Assembly (NCBI GenBank): GCA_910579975.1
Contig: CAJTWU010000006.1
Span: 8,355 to 72,354 of the forward strand
Origin: an uncultured Vampirovibrio sp.
Lineage (GTDB): Bacteria; Cyanobacteriota; Vampirovibrionia; Gastranaerophilales; Gastranaerophilaceae
Direction of reading: 5' to 3'
DNA: 64,000 nt
Part shown: one piece after another, positions 7,816-16,821 of the stretch
Layout: every line of letters starts with the position of its first letter
Numbering within the stretch: the first letter of the stretch is position 1
Notes under the pieces: generated by a model
Told to the model about the DNA's origin: nothing
The model's input: only the letters and a program-made list of their open reading frames with translations
Databases searched by the model: none
Position numbers and translations under genes: made by a program

Positions 7816-9036
7816 ATGGATTTTGAATATGGGATAATTGGAGGCGGTCCGGCCGGTTATTCAGCTGCTATGATGCTTGCACATAAAGGGCACAGAGTTA
7901 TTTTATTTGAAAAAGATAAACTTGGAGGCACATGTTTAAATCGAGGATGTATTCCAACAAAATCATTGCTTCACTCTTCAGAAGTGTATAAACAAATTCT
8001 TAATGCTTCTGAATATGGTCTTGATATAGATATAAAATCATTTGATTTTTCTAAAATTGCCGAAAAGCGTGATAAAACAGTCGAAAAAATCCGAAAATCA
8101 TTAGAACTTGCTGTAAAGAACAGCGGTGTAAATGTGGTTTATGCAGAAGCTTCAATTAGAGATGAAAAAACAATTACAGCTAATGATACCGACTACACGG
8201 TTTCTCAAATCATTACTGCAACCGGTTCAAAACCGCGTGAGCTAAAAGATTTGGAGTTTGACGGCGAGTTTATTTTGAATTCTGACGATGTTTTAAAACT
8301 GGATAAACTTCCAAAATCCGTTCTGATTATAGGTTCTGGTGCTATTGGAATTGAATGGGCAAGAATATTTTCTAATTTTGGAGTGGAAGTTTTTATTGTT
8401 GAACTTTCAGAACACTTAATCCCGCTTGCTGATATTGAAGTTTCAAAACGTATTGAACGTATTTTTAAACAAAAAAAGATTAAGTTCTATTTAAATGATT
8501 GTGTGGAAAAAATTGAAAATAAAATTGTTACATTAAAATCAGGAACGGTTATTGAACCTGATTTTATCTTATCTGCAGTTGGACGGGTTCCGGTTCAATT
8601 AGGCTTAAGAGTTAATATCGGTGACTCATCTGGAGAAATACAGCTTGCACATTATGCAATCTTTCAAGCACAAAAGTTAGCTTGTGGTGTTAATTACAGA
8701 AAGGAGTTAATCCCGGCTGTTATCTATGGTGAGCCTGAAATTGCGTGGGTTGGTTTAAGAGAACAGGATTGCGATGATTCTTGTGAAAAACTTATGCTTC
8801 CAATTACTGCACTTGGTAAATCATGGTGTGATGAGGCAATAGACGGGTTTATAAAGTTAATAGTTAAAAATAAGCAGATTTTAGGTGCGCATATTGTTTC
8901 TAAAGAAGCTTCTGCTCTAATTCATGAGGTATTAATTGCAATGCAGAATGGAGTTACTACGGATAAATTACGTGAGGTTTGTTTTGCCCATCCAACTTAT
9001 TCAGAAGGTATTTTTGAGCTTGTTAAACTCAATTAA
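7816..9036 (+). CDS. lpdA: Dihydrolipoamide dehydrogenase-like flavoprotein (short form)
   Basis: A class I pyridine-nucleotide-disulfide oxidoreductase, normally the E3 subunit that reoxidises lipoamide with NAD. Visible features: FAD-binding GGGPAG (residues 9-14); redox disulfide GGTCLNRGC (Cys40/Cys45); NAD-binding GSGAIGIEWA near residue 174; C-terminal AHPTYSE with the active-site His and Glu. At 406 residues it is about 60 shorter than usual. Between VGRVP and IGD, where E. coli Lpd has about 35 residues including the T..(I/V)(Y/F)A part of the second FAD motif, only about 8 remain. No pyruvate or 2-oxoacid dehydrogenase genes are adjacent. Good AGGAGG precedes the ATG. Confidence 0.8.
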   Translation: MDFEYGIIGGGPAGYSAAMMLAHKGHRVILFEKDKLGGTCLNRGCIPTKSLLHSSEVYKQILNASEYGLDIDIKSFDFSKIAEKRDKTVEKIRKSLELAVKNSGVNVVYAEASIRDEKTITANDTDYTVSQIITATGSKPRELKDLEFDGEFILNSDDVLKLDKLPKSVLIIGSGAIGIEWARIFSNFGVEVFIVELSEHLIPLADIEVSKRIERIFKQKKIKFYLNDCVEKIENKIVTLKSGTVIEPDFILSAVGRVPVQLGLRVNIGDSSGEIQLAHYAIFQAQKLACGVNYRKELIPAVIYGEPEIAWVGLREQDCDDSCEKLMLPITALGKSWCDEAIDGFIKLIVKNKQILGAHIVSKEASALIHEVLIAMQNGVTTDKLREVCFAHPTYSEGIFELVKLN

Positions 9037-9100
9037 ATAGATGATATAATAGTGACTCAATAGTCTATAATCATGTAAAATATATTGGAGATTATAGATT

Positions 9101-9631
9101 ATGTTTACCTCTATTTTTTATTATATTGCTGTTTTTTCAACGATTTTATTCCTTGTTAAGATAATAATATTCTACATCTTTGGTGGAGAGGCAGAAGTTG
9201 TATCCGATTTTACAACTGAGTTTGAGATGGAAACCTCTTTTGATTTTCTTTCAGTTCAATCAATTTTAGCATTTTTTATGGGTTTTGGTTGGATTGGACT
9301 TGCCGGAGTAAGCCAATGGCATTTAAAACCGGTACCGGCAATAGCTATTGCTGTTGTATTTGGGCTTATACTAATGTTTAGTTCAGCTTATTTGATGTTT
9401 TTAATTAAAAAATTAAACAAACGAGTAGTAAAAAATTATGCTGCTTGTGTTGGTAAAACAGCAAAGGCATATACAGCTTTTCATCCTGAAGGTGATGGTC
9501 AGATTGAAGTTGAAGTTAATGGAAGACTTTCTATCGAAAAAGCTGTAAATACTACCCAAGAAGAGATTGAAGCTTTTTCGGAAGTGAAAATTACAGATTA
9601 TAAAGAAAAATTTTATATAGAGAAAATATAG
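9101..9631 (+). CDS. NfeD-like membrane protein (partner of flotillin)
   Basis: A 176-residue protein with an N-terminal helix (residues 5-27), two further helices around residues 50-105 (ILAFFMGFGWIGLAGV and AIAIAVVFGLILMFSSAYLM) and a soluble C-terminal domain rich in beta strands. The last has the look of the OB fold of NfeD/YuaF/YqiJ proteins. Those are encoded beside flotillins and act with them in membrane microdomains. Here too, a flotillin frame begins 9 bases downstream with its own GGAG. Family assignment rests on topology plus context. Confidence 0.65.
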   Translation: MFTSIFYYIAVFSTILFLVKIIIFYIFGGEAEVVSDFTTEFEMETSFDFLSVQSILAFFMGFGWIGLAGVSQWHLKPVPAIAIAVVFGLILMFSSAYLMFLIKKLNKRVVKNYAACVGKTAKAYTAFHPEGDGQIEVEVNGRLSIEKAVNTTQEEIEAFSEVKITDYKEKFYIEKI

Positions 9632-9640
9632 GAGAAAATC

Positions 9641-11212
9641 ATGTACGACAATTATGGTTATGCTGCGGGTGGGATGGACCCCGCAATCATTGGATTTATT
9701 GTAATTCCTTTGATTATTTTAATCGCTATTGGTGTGTTTATTGCACGCCAATACAAAAGATGTCCTTCAAACAAAATTATCGTAGTTTAAGGTAAAACAG
9801 GCGGAGAACAAACTGCAAAATGTGTTCACGGCGGCGGTGTTTTTGTAATCCCTCTTATTCAGGATTACGGTGTTTTATCACTTGAACCTATGACAACTGA
9901 TATTGACCTTAAAGGTGCGCTTTCTAAGGGAAATATCCGTGTTGCAGTTCCTTCTACATTTACTTTTGGTATTTCTACTCACGAAGGAATTATGTTGAAT
10001 GCAGCAGAAAGACTATTGGGTTTAAGCAAAAATGAAATTATAATTCGGGCGAGTGATATTATTTTAGGTCAATTACGTCTTGCAATTGCAACATTGACAA
10101 TTGAAGAAATCAACCAGGACAGAGAAAAGTTCTTGGAACAGATTAACGCAAACGTAAATACAGAGCTTAATAAAATCGGTCTTGAAATCATTAACGTAAA
10201 CATCAAGGATATTACGGATGAATCAGGCTATATTGATGCGATCGGTAAAAAAGCGGCAGCAGAAGCTATTAACAAAGCTAAAGTTGAAGTTGCTCAACAG
10301 GAAAAACTGGGTGCAGTCGGTGAAGCTGTTGCAAATAAAGATAAAGAAGTTCAGGTTGCAGAACAAACTGCTCAAACTTTAATCGGTAAAACCAACGCAG
10401 AAAAAGAGCAACGTGTTCAAACCGCAAGTATCAATACAGCAGCTGAAATCGGGGAAGCAGAAGCAAACAAAACAAAAGAAGTTCAGATTGCAGAACAGGT
10501 TGCACAGGCAGAAATCGGTAAAACAAATGCTAAAAAAGAACAGCGTATTCAAACAGCTGAACTTGAAGCTCAAGCGGTTGAAGGGGAAAACATTGCAAAA
10601 GCAAATATTGCTGAATATAACGCTACTTTGTCAGTAAAACAGGCTGATGCATTTAGAGAAGGTGAAGTTGCTAAGGCTAACGCTCAAAGAGATGTTTTAC
10701 TTGCTCAAAAAGAACAGGAAGAAGCAAAACTTAAGAAAGAAGAACTTGCAAGACAAGAAGTTGAAAAATTGAAAATACAGGTTCAAGCTGATGCAGAAGC
10801 TGAAAGAGCAAGACGTATTGCTCTCGGTGAAGCTGATGCAATAAAAGCAAAATATTTTGCAGAAGCAGAGGGTGTTAAAGCAGTTCTTGAAGCGAAAGCA
10901 AAAGGTTATGAAGATTTGGTTAAAATCAGTAATAACAGACCTGAAATTGCAACAAGCTTCCTGATGATTGAAAAACTCGATGCTTTAGTAGAAAAACAGG
11001 TTGAAGCTATTAAGAATATCAAATTTGACAAAATCACTGTTTGGGATGGCGGAGCCGGTTCACCAAACGGTTCTACTACAATGAACTTTATGAAAGATTT
11101 GATTAAGTCACTCCCGGCAATGCACGATTTAGCAGCTCAAGCAGGAATTGAGTTACCGCAGATACTTGGTAAAGTAGACTCAAGCGTTGAAGAAAAAGTT
11201 ATAGAAGAATAG
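9641..11212 (+). pseudogene. Flotillin (YqiK/YuaG type) interrupted by in-frame TAA
   Basis: Reading from the ATG at 9641 (GGAG upstream) gives a flotillin N-terminus: membrane helix at residues 16-35, then RQYKRCPSNKIIVV. TAA follows at codon 50 (9788-9790). The same frame continues without a break as GKTGGEQTAKCVHGGG and VFVIPLIQDY into the SPFH domain. Family members typically read VVYGK here, so TAT/TAC to TAA is the likely single change. The membrane anchor is thus separated from the SPFH and coiled-coil parts. A sequencing error or a true nonsense mutation are both possible. No sign of stop-codon reassignment exists, since neighbours end in TAA. Confidence 0.8.
9890..11212 (+). CDS. Downstream flotillin fragment (SPFH end plus EA-rich coiled coil)
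   Basis: The longest ATG-initiated frame left after the stop in the flotillin gene, 440 residues. It retains most of the SPFH/band-7 domain (VPSTFTFGISTHEG, AAERLLGL) and the flotillin-specific Ala/Glu-rich helical stalk (about residues 115-330). In the stalk, near-repeats such as EVQVAEQTAQ and EVQIAEQVAQ recur. It lacks the membrane anchor and about 85 N-terminal residues. No Shine-Dalgarno precedes the ATG at 9890, so independent expression is doubtful. It is followed by a strong terminator. Confidence 0.6.
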   Translation: MTTDIDLKGALSKGNIRVAVPSTFTFGISTHEGIMLNAAERLLGLSKNEIIIRASDIILGQLRLAIATLTIEEINQDREKFLEQINANVNTELNKIGLEIINVNIKDITDESGYIDAIGKKAAAEAINKAKVEVAQQEKLGAVGEAVANKDKEVQVAEQTAQTLIGKTNAEKEQRVQTASINTAAEIGEAEANKTKEVQIAEQVAQAEIGKTNAKKEQRIQTAELEAQAVEGENIAKANIAEYNATLSVKQADAFREGEVAKANAQRDVLLAQKEQEEAKLKKEELARQEVEKLKIQVQADAEAERARRIALGEADAIKAKYFAEAEGVKAVLEAKAKGYEDLVKISNNRPEIATSFLMIEKLDALVEKQVEAIKNIKFDKITVWDGGAGSPNGSTTMNFMKDLIKSLPAMHDLAAQAGIELPQILGKVDSSVEEKVIEE

Positions 11213-11220
11213 ATTAAAAA

Positions 11221-11259
11221 AAAGCCCTTTCGAAAGAAAGGGCTTTGGAATCTTTTTTT
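11221..11259 (+). terminator. Rho-independent terminator after flotillin
   Basis: AAAGCCCTTT, loop CGAAAG, AAAGGGCTTT, then a run of seven to eight T shortly after. It ends the NfeD-flotillin unit. Confidence 0.85.
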
Positions 11260-11399
11260 GTTAATTCCTCATGTGTAGAAGGTTAGTGTGTAGGTTGTAT
11301 GAAAGGTTGTGTTATGTGTGTCTTATGTATATATAAAGTATTTAAAAATTATAAAATTGCATAAATTTATGAAACTGTTACAAATCTTAATAAATATGT

Positions 11400-11405
11400 T
11401 AAAAT
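11400..11405 (+). promoter_or_regulatory. -10 box, leaderless start of DUF4127 gene
   Basis: TAAAAT, six bases, ATG at 11412. A TTACAA sixteen bases before it may serve as -35. The near-palindrome CTGTTACAA overlaps that element. There is no Shine-Dalgarno. Confidence 0.55.
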
Positions 11406-11411
11406 ATAAAT

Positions 11412-12695
11412 ATGAAAATTTGTTTTATACCGATAGATAATCGACCTGTTTGTTATACCTTACCAAAAGACATTGCAGCGATGGATGAGAATATTGAATT
11501 ATTGCTTCCTCCTCGTGAGTATCTTGGCGATTTAACAAAAACAGCACAAATCGATAAAATTTTAGATTGGATGAAATCATTATCAAATTGTGACGTGATG
11601 ATTTTATCGCTTGATACATTGGCTTATGGCGGTTTAATACCATCAAGACGTGGGAATGAAACTCTGGATGAAATTAAATCCAGAATTGAAAGACTGAAGC
11701 CGTTTCTTGAAGGTAAGAAAGTTTATGCTTTTTCAAGTATAATGCGAATTTCGAATAATAATTATAATGAAGAAGAGAAAGAATATTGGTCTGAATGGGG
11801 TGAAAAGATTTTTGCTTACTCGTATAACGGTGGTGGAGAAACGGATATTCCACAAGAAATCTTAGATGATTATCTTGCTGCGAGGAAACGAAATTTTGAA
11901 ATAAATAAGATGTATCTTAATATGAATTTTGATACCTTGATTTTCTCAAAAGACGATTGTGCGGAACGCGGGTTTAATGTCGATGAAGCTCGTGAATTAG
12001 AGCGCTTGGGCGGGATAACAAAAACTGGAGCCGATGAAATTCCTCTGACTTTGTTAGCGCGCGCTATTGAAAAAGCGATAAAAGTTTTTGTAGAGTTTAC
12101 CGAGCCCGAATATAAAGATAGGATTTCTAATTACGAAGATGTTTCGATTGAAAAATCCGTTGAGGGGCAAATAGAATTAGCAGGACTTACCCGTGTATTT
12201 AACCGCGATGAAGCCGACATAATTCTAATCGTGAACAATTTCATAGAAAAACAAGGCGAACTTGTTATGGGTTGGACAACTCGGGGTAGGGGTAAATGTA
12301 AGTTGCCGGATAAACCATATGCTATTGCAGATGTTCGTTATGCTAACGGTGCAGACAATGATTTTGTAGCGGATATTCTGCCAAAACTTGACGATAATTT
12401 TTACGGTTATGCAGGCTGGAATACTTCTGCAAACACTTTAGGTACAATCCTTGCAACTATAAAAGTAAAATATGGCGGGGGTAAATATAATCATGAAGCA
12501 TTTAAAAAACTTCAGATGGTTAGGTTCCTTGACGACTGGGCTTATCAGGCAAATATACGGGTTAACGGACAAACCCCTGATATCAAAGATTTGATGAAAC
12601 CGTTTGAAGAAAGGTTAACGAAGTATAAACCAACCAGCTCAATCATGTACTCCTACCCTTGGAACAGGAGTTTTGAAGTGGAAATTATTCTGTAG
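11412..12695 (+). CDS. DUF4127 family protein
   Basis: A 427-residue cytosolic protein matching DUF4127. It has the characteristic IPIDNRPVC at residues 6-14, LLPPREYLGD near 36, and LSLDTLAYGGLIPSRR near 65. AYAGWNTSANTLGT near residue 335 is also typical. The biochemical function of the family is not established; the conserved Asp/Asn/Arg cluster suggests a phosphate- or metal-dependent enzyme. Start follows a promoter-like TAAAAT with no leader. The 3' end overlaps the convergent HExxH gene by 11 bases. Confidence 0.85.
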   Translation: MKICFIPIDNRPVCYTLPKDIAAMDENIELLLPPREYLGDLTKTAQIDKILDWMKSLSNCDVMILSLDTLAYGGLIPSRRGNETLDEIKSRIERLKPFLEGKKVYAFSSIMRISNNNYNEEEKEYWSEWGEKIFAYSYNGGGETDIPQEILDDYLAARKRNFEINKMYLNMNFDTLIFSKDDCAERGFNVDEARELERLGGITKTGADEIPLTLLARAIEKAIKVFVEFTEPEYKDRISNYEDVSIEKSVEGQIELAGLTRVFNRDEADIILIVNNFIEKQGELVMGWTTRGRGKCKLPDKPYAIADVRYANGADNDFVADILPKLDDNFYGYAGWNTSANTLGTILATIKVKYGGGKYNHEAFKKLQMVRFLDDWAYQANIRVNGQTPDIKDLMKPFEERLTKYKPTSSIMYSYPWNRSFEVEIIL

Positions 12696-14265
12696 AGAGA
12701 TAAATATTTCCTGTGCATATAATTTCATTACCGCGTCTTATTTCTACTTTTTTCGGTTCAGTTTGAGGAAGTTTTTCTTTTCCGTTTGTATGGTCAACAG
12801 TTCCATCAAAAACTATAAATCCAAGCATACTTTTATTAGGTACACATAATTGGCAAATATTACTATTTCCATTGCCTGTCAAATTTGCTGATTCCAGATA
12901 GTGCTCTCCAATTGTTGTCAGTTTTTTCCCATCAACAAATATTTCATCACCACCTTGAATATCTATCGTGTCTTTAAGATTAGTATACGTTCCTGTTTTA
13001 CTATCAAAAGAATTATCCTTTAAAATAGAAATGTCGCCCTCTGTGCTGAAAGGTCTATTTGCATAGCCATTATTTAGCCAATTTAGAACCGCTTTATCTC
13101 TTATGTCAAAATTAGAAAAATCTTCTATATTATGACCATATTCTCCAAAACTGGTAAATGTAGTTTCTGGATTATTTTTCTCCTGATTAACAATTTCTGC
13201 AGTAATTTTTAATGCCTGACTTTCACAGCAATATTCTTCATTCTGTGTATCAATAGGTGTTTTGTAGACACAGTGTAATGCTTCATGAATAATTAATTTC
13301 ATTAACTCTGCATCTGAATTTGTACTATAGCATCCATCCAGATTTATTAATATTTGCCCTGATTCAGCATCTGCTCTTGCAGCACCATATGGATTATTCT
13401 CAAATTGGAAACATTCTTCATTATTTATAATTTTTAAAACATCATCTCCGCTAATAGTTGTATTGTTTGGTCCTTCAAGAGTCTTGCCTTTTAAAAAATT
13501 ATTTAGCATTGTTTTTATATTTTGAATTTTTGTTTCTAATTCTTGTTTGCTAAATTTTACTTGCGGTGGTTGTTGAACGCTGTTAGTATTTATTGCTTGC
13601 GCATTTTGTTTTAAACCAACATTTTCAAGCCATTCATCAATTGAACTGTATTCACTGCAAGGCTTGCCATCTAGCTCACCATCAGGGCAAATTTTTAGAG
13701 TGTATTCCATAGCCCGTCTTGCCATATCTTCTGATATATTAGGAGTCTTGCCTAATACTTTCTGAGTTTCAAGCAGTAAACTTCTTACATAATCTGCTTC
13801 TGTTGTTTCTGAATTAATATCATCAACTTGGCCGTAGGCTTTTATTAAAGCTTCTCTGAAGCCTTCCGGCACCTGACCGAGTTGATTGTTTTTTAGTGCA
13901 TTTGTTATCCTTGTAAATGCTTTTGCTCGAATAGTGGTATTTTTAACGGCAGGATCTGTATCTGTTGTTTGAGATTGAACATCTATGCACTGTTCCGGTT
14001 TTCCCATCAGCCGGCAAATTCGATTCCAAATGTTGTCATCAATAGTGATTTTGCCTTGTTTGACAACAAAATTACTATTGCCGCTTCCTGAAATATCGTG
14101 TCCGTAATTTTGTCCAAATATTTTTCCATCATTCTGGTTTTGAGCTTCTACAAGACCAATGACTTGTTCCCAAACATTTTTTGAAATGCGAGTTCCTTGC
14201 AGATTTAATTTTTCTGCAATTGCCTGTGATATTCCTTGAGATGCTTTAATATTAATCTCTACCAT
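12685..14265 (-). CDS. Orphan protein with an HExxH metallopeptidase motif
   Basis: A 526-residue protein of no known family. The middle holds LIIHEALHCVY (about residues 330-340), a zincin HExxH. EEYCCESQAL follows some 15 residues later and could give the third zinc ligand as in gluzincins. Upstream is a Gln/Asn-rich helical N-terminal half with NVWEQVIGLVEAQN and DNIWNRICRLMGK. The C-terminal 150 residues look beta-rich (ILKDNSFDSKTGTYTNL..). No signal peptide is evident, so cytosolic or exported without a classical signal. Protease activity is a prediction from the motif alone. Confidence 0.6.
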   Translation of the reverse strand: MVEINIKASQGISQAIAEKLNLQGTRISKNVWEQVIGLVEAQNQNDGKIFGQNYGHDISGSGNSNFVVKQGKITIDDNIWNRICRLMGKPEQCIDVQSQTTDTDPAVKNTTIRAKAFTRITNALKNNQLGQVPEGFREALIKAYGQVDDINSETTEADYVRSLLLETQKVLGKTPNISEDMARRAMEYTLKICPDGELDGKPCSEYSSIDEWLENVGLKQNAQAINTNSVQQPPQVKFSKQELETKIQNIKTMLNNFLKGKTLEGPNNTTISGDDVLKIINNEECFQFENNPYGAARADAESGQILINLDGCYSTNSDAELMKLIIHEALHCVYKTPIDTQNEEYCCESQALKITAEIVNQEKNNPETTFTSFGEYGHNIEDFSNFDIRDKAVLNWLNNGYANRPFSTEGDISILKDNSFDSKTGTYTNLKDTIDIQGGDEIFVDGKKLTTIGEHYLESANLTGNGNSNICQLCVPNKSMLGFIVFDGTVDHTNGKEKLPQTEPKKVEIRRGNEIICTGNIYLSTE

Positions 14266-14331
14266 AGTTATAATAACGACATTTTTTATAAAACCTTTAA
14301 TAATAGTTACATAACTTAATATACTTTGTGC

Positions 14332-14337
14332 TAGAAT
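14332..14337 (+). promoter_or_regulatory. Extended -10, leaderless start of U32 gene
   Basis: TGC-TAGAAT, six bases, then ATG at 14344. The TG one base upstream makes it an extended -10. No Shine-Dalgarno is present. Confidence 0.55.
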
Positions 14338-14343
14338 TGAACT

Positions 14344-15579
14344 ATGATTAAACCTGAATTATTGATGCCTGCGGGCAATGTGGAAAAACTTAAATATGCG
14401 ATTAAATACGGTGCAGATGCTGTTTATCTGGGCGTTGTAGATTTTAGCTTGCGCGCGATGAGAAAAGGGGAGCTAATTACTCTTGATAATCTTAAAGAAG
14501 CTATTGATACTGCGCATGAAATGGGTGCAAAAGCTTATCTGACACTTAATATTTTTGCATTTAATAATGATATTAAACTGTTAGAAGCAGCAATGGAAAA
14601 AATTACCCAAACATCTCCTGATGCTTTGATTATAAGTGATGTTGGGATTATGAGATTAGCACAAAAATATATGCCGAAGACGGATATTCATGTGTCAACT
14701 CAAGCAAATATTCTTAACTATGAAGCAGTTCGTTTCTGGCAGGATATGGGTGCAACACGTGCAATTTTAGCGCGTGAATTACCGATAAAAGATGTTGCAG
14801 AAATTAAACAAAAAGTGCCTGATATGGAGCTTGAATCTTTTATCCATGGCGCTCAATGCGTTTCATTCTCAGGTCGCTGCTTATTGAGCGACTATATGAC
14901 TAATGGTGAAAGAAAAGCTAATTCAGGAAACTGTTCTCAGCCTTGCCGTTGGAGTTACAAACTTGTTGAAGAAACCCGTCCGGGACAGTATCAGGAAATT
15001 GTTCAGGATGAAAAGGGTACTCATATTCTTTCAACAAAAGACTTGTGTCTTGTAAAACATCTTAAAGATATGATTGATGCAGGTATTGATTCATTTAAGG
15101 TTGAAGGCAGAACAAAGAGTTTGTACTATGTATCTGCTGTAGCTAAGGCTTACAGAGAAGCGATTGACACAGTTATGCAAAATCCTAATACTGATATGCA
15201 GCCTTATTTTGAAGAGCTTCTAAAAGTCGGAAATCGCGGTTATACAACAGGTTTTTATCTTGGAGAAGGTTATCCGAAAGACGGTTACAGCTATGATATT
15301 TCTAAGGGGCTGGCGGGAGCAGATTTCCTTTGTGAGATTTGTGAAAAACAGGATGATTGGTATAGAATTAAAATTAAAAACAAATTCTTCAAAAATGAAG
15401 ATATTGAAATAATTTCACCTTCTGAAAAATTTGTTACACAGGTTACTGAAATAAAGACTCAAAAAGGTGAAGAGCTCGAGCTTGCTAATACAAATGACGA
15501 TTTGTGGGTTAAATTTGCGAAAGCTCCTGTTGATTATAATTATGCATTAGTAAGAACTGTAGGATTAAAATGTTTATAA
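14344..15579 (+). CDS. Peptidase U32 family protein (TrhP/RlhA-like)
   Basis: A 411-residue U32 protein. Despite the name, characterised members act in RNA hydroxylation (TrhP for tRNA, RlhA for 23S rRNA) or ubiquinone hydroxylation. N-terminal PELLMPAGNVEKLKYAIKYG and GADAVYLG are typical. So is the Cys cluster SFSGRCLLSDYM..GNCSQPCRW (about residues 179-205), the Fe-S ligand set of the family, and SFKVEGRTKS near residue 255. Length fits the TrhP subgroup. It overlaps yqeG by 10 bases, forming an operon. Exact substrate cannot be read from sequence. Confidence 0.85.
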   Translation: MIKPELLMPAGNVEKLKYAIKYGADAVYLGVVDFSLRAMRKGELITLDNLKEAIDTAHEMGAKAYLTLNIFAFNNDIKLLEAAMEKITQTSPDALIISDVGIMRLAQKYMPKTDIHVSTQANILNYEAVRFWQDMGATRAILARELPIKDVAEIKQKVPDMELESFIHGAQCVSFSGRCLLSDYMTNGERKANSGNCSQPCRWSYKLVEETRPGQYQEIVQDEKGTHILSTKDLCLVKHLKDMIDAGIDSFKVEGRTKSLYYVSAVAKAYREAIDTVMQNPNTDMQPYFEELLKVGNRGYTTGFYLGEGYPKDGYSYDISKGLAGADFLCEICEKQDDWYRIKIKNKFFKNEDIEIISPSEKFVTQVTEIKTQKGEELELANTNDDLWVKFAKAPVDYNYALVRTVGLKCL

Positions 15580-16046
15580 AACCCGATTACAATTTAAATA
15601 ATGTTTATGACATAGATTTTGAAGAATTAAAACAACAAGGTATAAAATGTATAATGTTTGATTTGGACTCAACTGTTATGGTTTCAAAATCAGCAAGTTT
15701 TCTACCGGAAACAGTTGAATGGTTTAATACATTCTTAAAGGATTTTGAGGTTGCAATTATTTCCAATAATAAAAATGAACAATACATTCAAAATGCTTCT
15801 AAAATAGCACCTTGCAGAGTTATTGGACATGCTGATAAACCTAATCCAAAAATTATGTCACAATATCTGAAAGAAGTTGGAATTGAACCATGTTGTGCTG
15901 TAATGGTAGGAGATAGACCGCTTACAGATATTTTAGCGGGTAAAAAGCTGGGCTGCAAAACTATTTTAGTAGGTTCCATTAATCCAAATGAAAATTTACC
16001 GACAAAATTTGTAAGAGCCTTAGAGCGTTCAACAATTAGAAAATAA
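15570..16046 (+). CDS. yqeG: YqeG-family HAD phosphatase
   Basis: A 158-residue HAD superfamily IIIA phosphatase of the YqeG family. Motif I is MFDLDSTV (residues 29-36; the nucleophile Asp and the +2 Asp are visible), motif II IISNN near residue 69, and motif III/IV VMVGDRPLTDI near residue 111. The family resembles mitochondrial phosphatidylglycerophosphate phosphatase, but the bacterial substrate is not settled. It overlaps the preceding U32 gene, so they are probably co-translated. Confidence 0.88.
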   Translation: MFIKPDYNLNNVYDIDFEELKQQGIKCIMFDLDSTVMVSKSASFLPETVEWFNTFLKDFEVAIISNNKNEQYIQNASKIAPCRVIGHADKPNPKIMSQYLKEVGIEPCCAVMVGDRPLTDILAGKKLGCKTILVGSINPNENLPTKFVRALERSTIRK

Positions 16047-16114
16047 TTTGCATTACCCCCGCTTGCTTTTAATACTGGTCATGGTAACATGTTTTCATAA
16101 GGAGAAATACAATT

Positions 16115-16417
16115 ATGAAAAATTATGAATTACTAGTGGTTTTCAAACCTAGTCTTGATTCAGAAGAATTAGACAAAGTTGTTGAAAAAATTTCAGAAGA
16201 AATTAAGTCATATAAAGGTTCTGTAGAGTCTGTTGACAAAATGGGACGTAAAAAATTGGCTTATGATGTACAAGGTTATAGAGACGGTTTCTTTACAAAT
16301 ATGATTTTAACCGTTGCACCTGAATCTATCGTTGAGTTCAAAAGAAATCTTAAACTTAATGAAAATGTTTTAAGATTTATGTTTATGGAAGTTTCTAAAA
16401 AAGCTCAGGCGGTGTAA
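16115..16417 (+). CDS. rpsF: 30S ribosomal protein S6
   Basis: A 100-residue S6 with the normal length and sequence pattern: NYELLVVFKPSLDSEEL at the N-terminus, the strand KMGRKKLAYDVQGYRDGFF around residue 42, and LKLNENVLRFMFM near the end. S6 binds with S18 to the 30S platform. It heads the classic rpsF-ssb-rpsR cluster and has a strong AAGGAGAA before the ATG. Confidence 0.97.
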   Translation: MKNYELLVVFKPSLDSEELDKVVEKISEEIKSYKGSVESVDKMGRKKLAYDVQGYRDGFFTNMILTVAPESIVEFKRNLKLNENVLRFMFMEVSKKAQAV

Positions 16418-16419
16418 AT

Positions 16420-16821
16420 ATGGCGCTAGCAAAAGCAGTTGTTACAGGCTCTGTATTTAGAGCTCCTGAAAAAAGGTTTACACAGAACAATGTTCCTGTT
16501 TCTTCATTTGTACTTAATATAGGTGAAAGAGAAGAAATGTTGTTGAGAGTTATTGTTCGCAGAGCAGCTCTTGACGAAGTTGTCTCAGCTATTTCTAAAG
16601 ATGACAGGGTTCTTGTGGAAGGCCGGCTTCAAATTACAACTGTAAAAAATGAAAGCGGTGCTGAAAGAAGAATTTTTGAGATTGATGCCAATACAATTGA
16701 AATGATGGGAGCCGGTGCACCAATTGCAGCTTCAGCTTCTTCATCAAATTCAGATATTGTTAAATTTTCTCAAGATGAATTTGCTGATGAACTAATCGGC
16801 GAAGACGAGATTCCATTCTAA
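16420..16821 (+). CDS. ssb: Single-stranded DNA-binding protein
   Basis: A 133-residue SSB with an OB fold (VVTGSVFRAPEKRFTQNNVPV, then VLVEGRLQITT). A short Ser/Ala-rich linker is followed by the acidic tip GEDEIPF that recruits replication and repair partners. It lies 2 bases after rpsF and upstream of rpsR, the usual order. It covers single-stranded DNA in replication, recombination and, with the nearby dprA, possibly natural transformation. Confidence 0.95.
   Translation: MALAKAVVTGSVFRAPEKRFTQNNVPVSSFVLNIGEREEMLLRVIVRRAALDEVVSAISKDDRVLVEGRLQITTVKNESGAERRIFEIDANTIEMMGAGAPIAASASSSNSDIVKFSQDEFADELIGEDEIPF

Noticed and set aside
9788..9790. Stop-codon reassignment (TAA as Tyr) to explain the flotillin stop
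   Set aside because: Very many genes here end properly in TAA and no other gene has internal TAA, so a local mutation or error is far more likely.
10379..10637. Protein-coding frames opposite or alongside the flotillin stalk
   Set aside because: They are by-products of the repetitive Ala/Glu/Lys codons in the coiled-coil region and have no ribosome binding sites.
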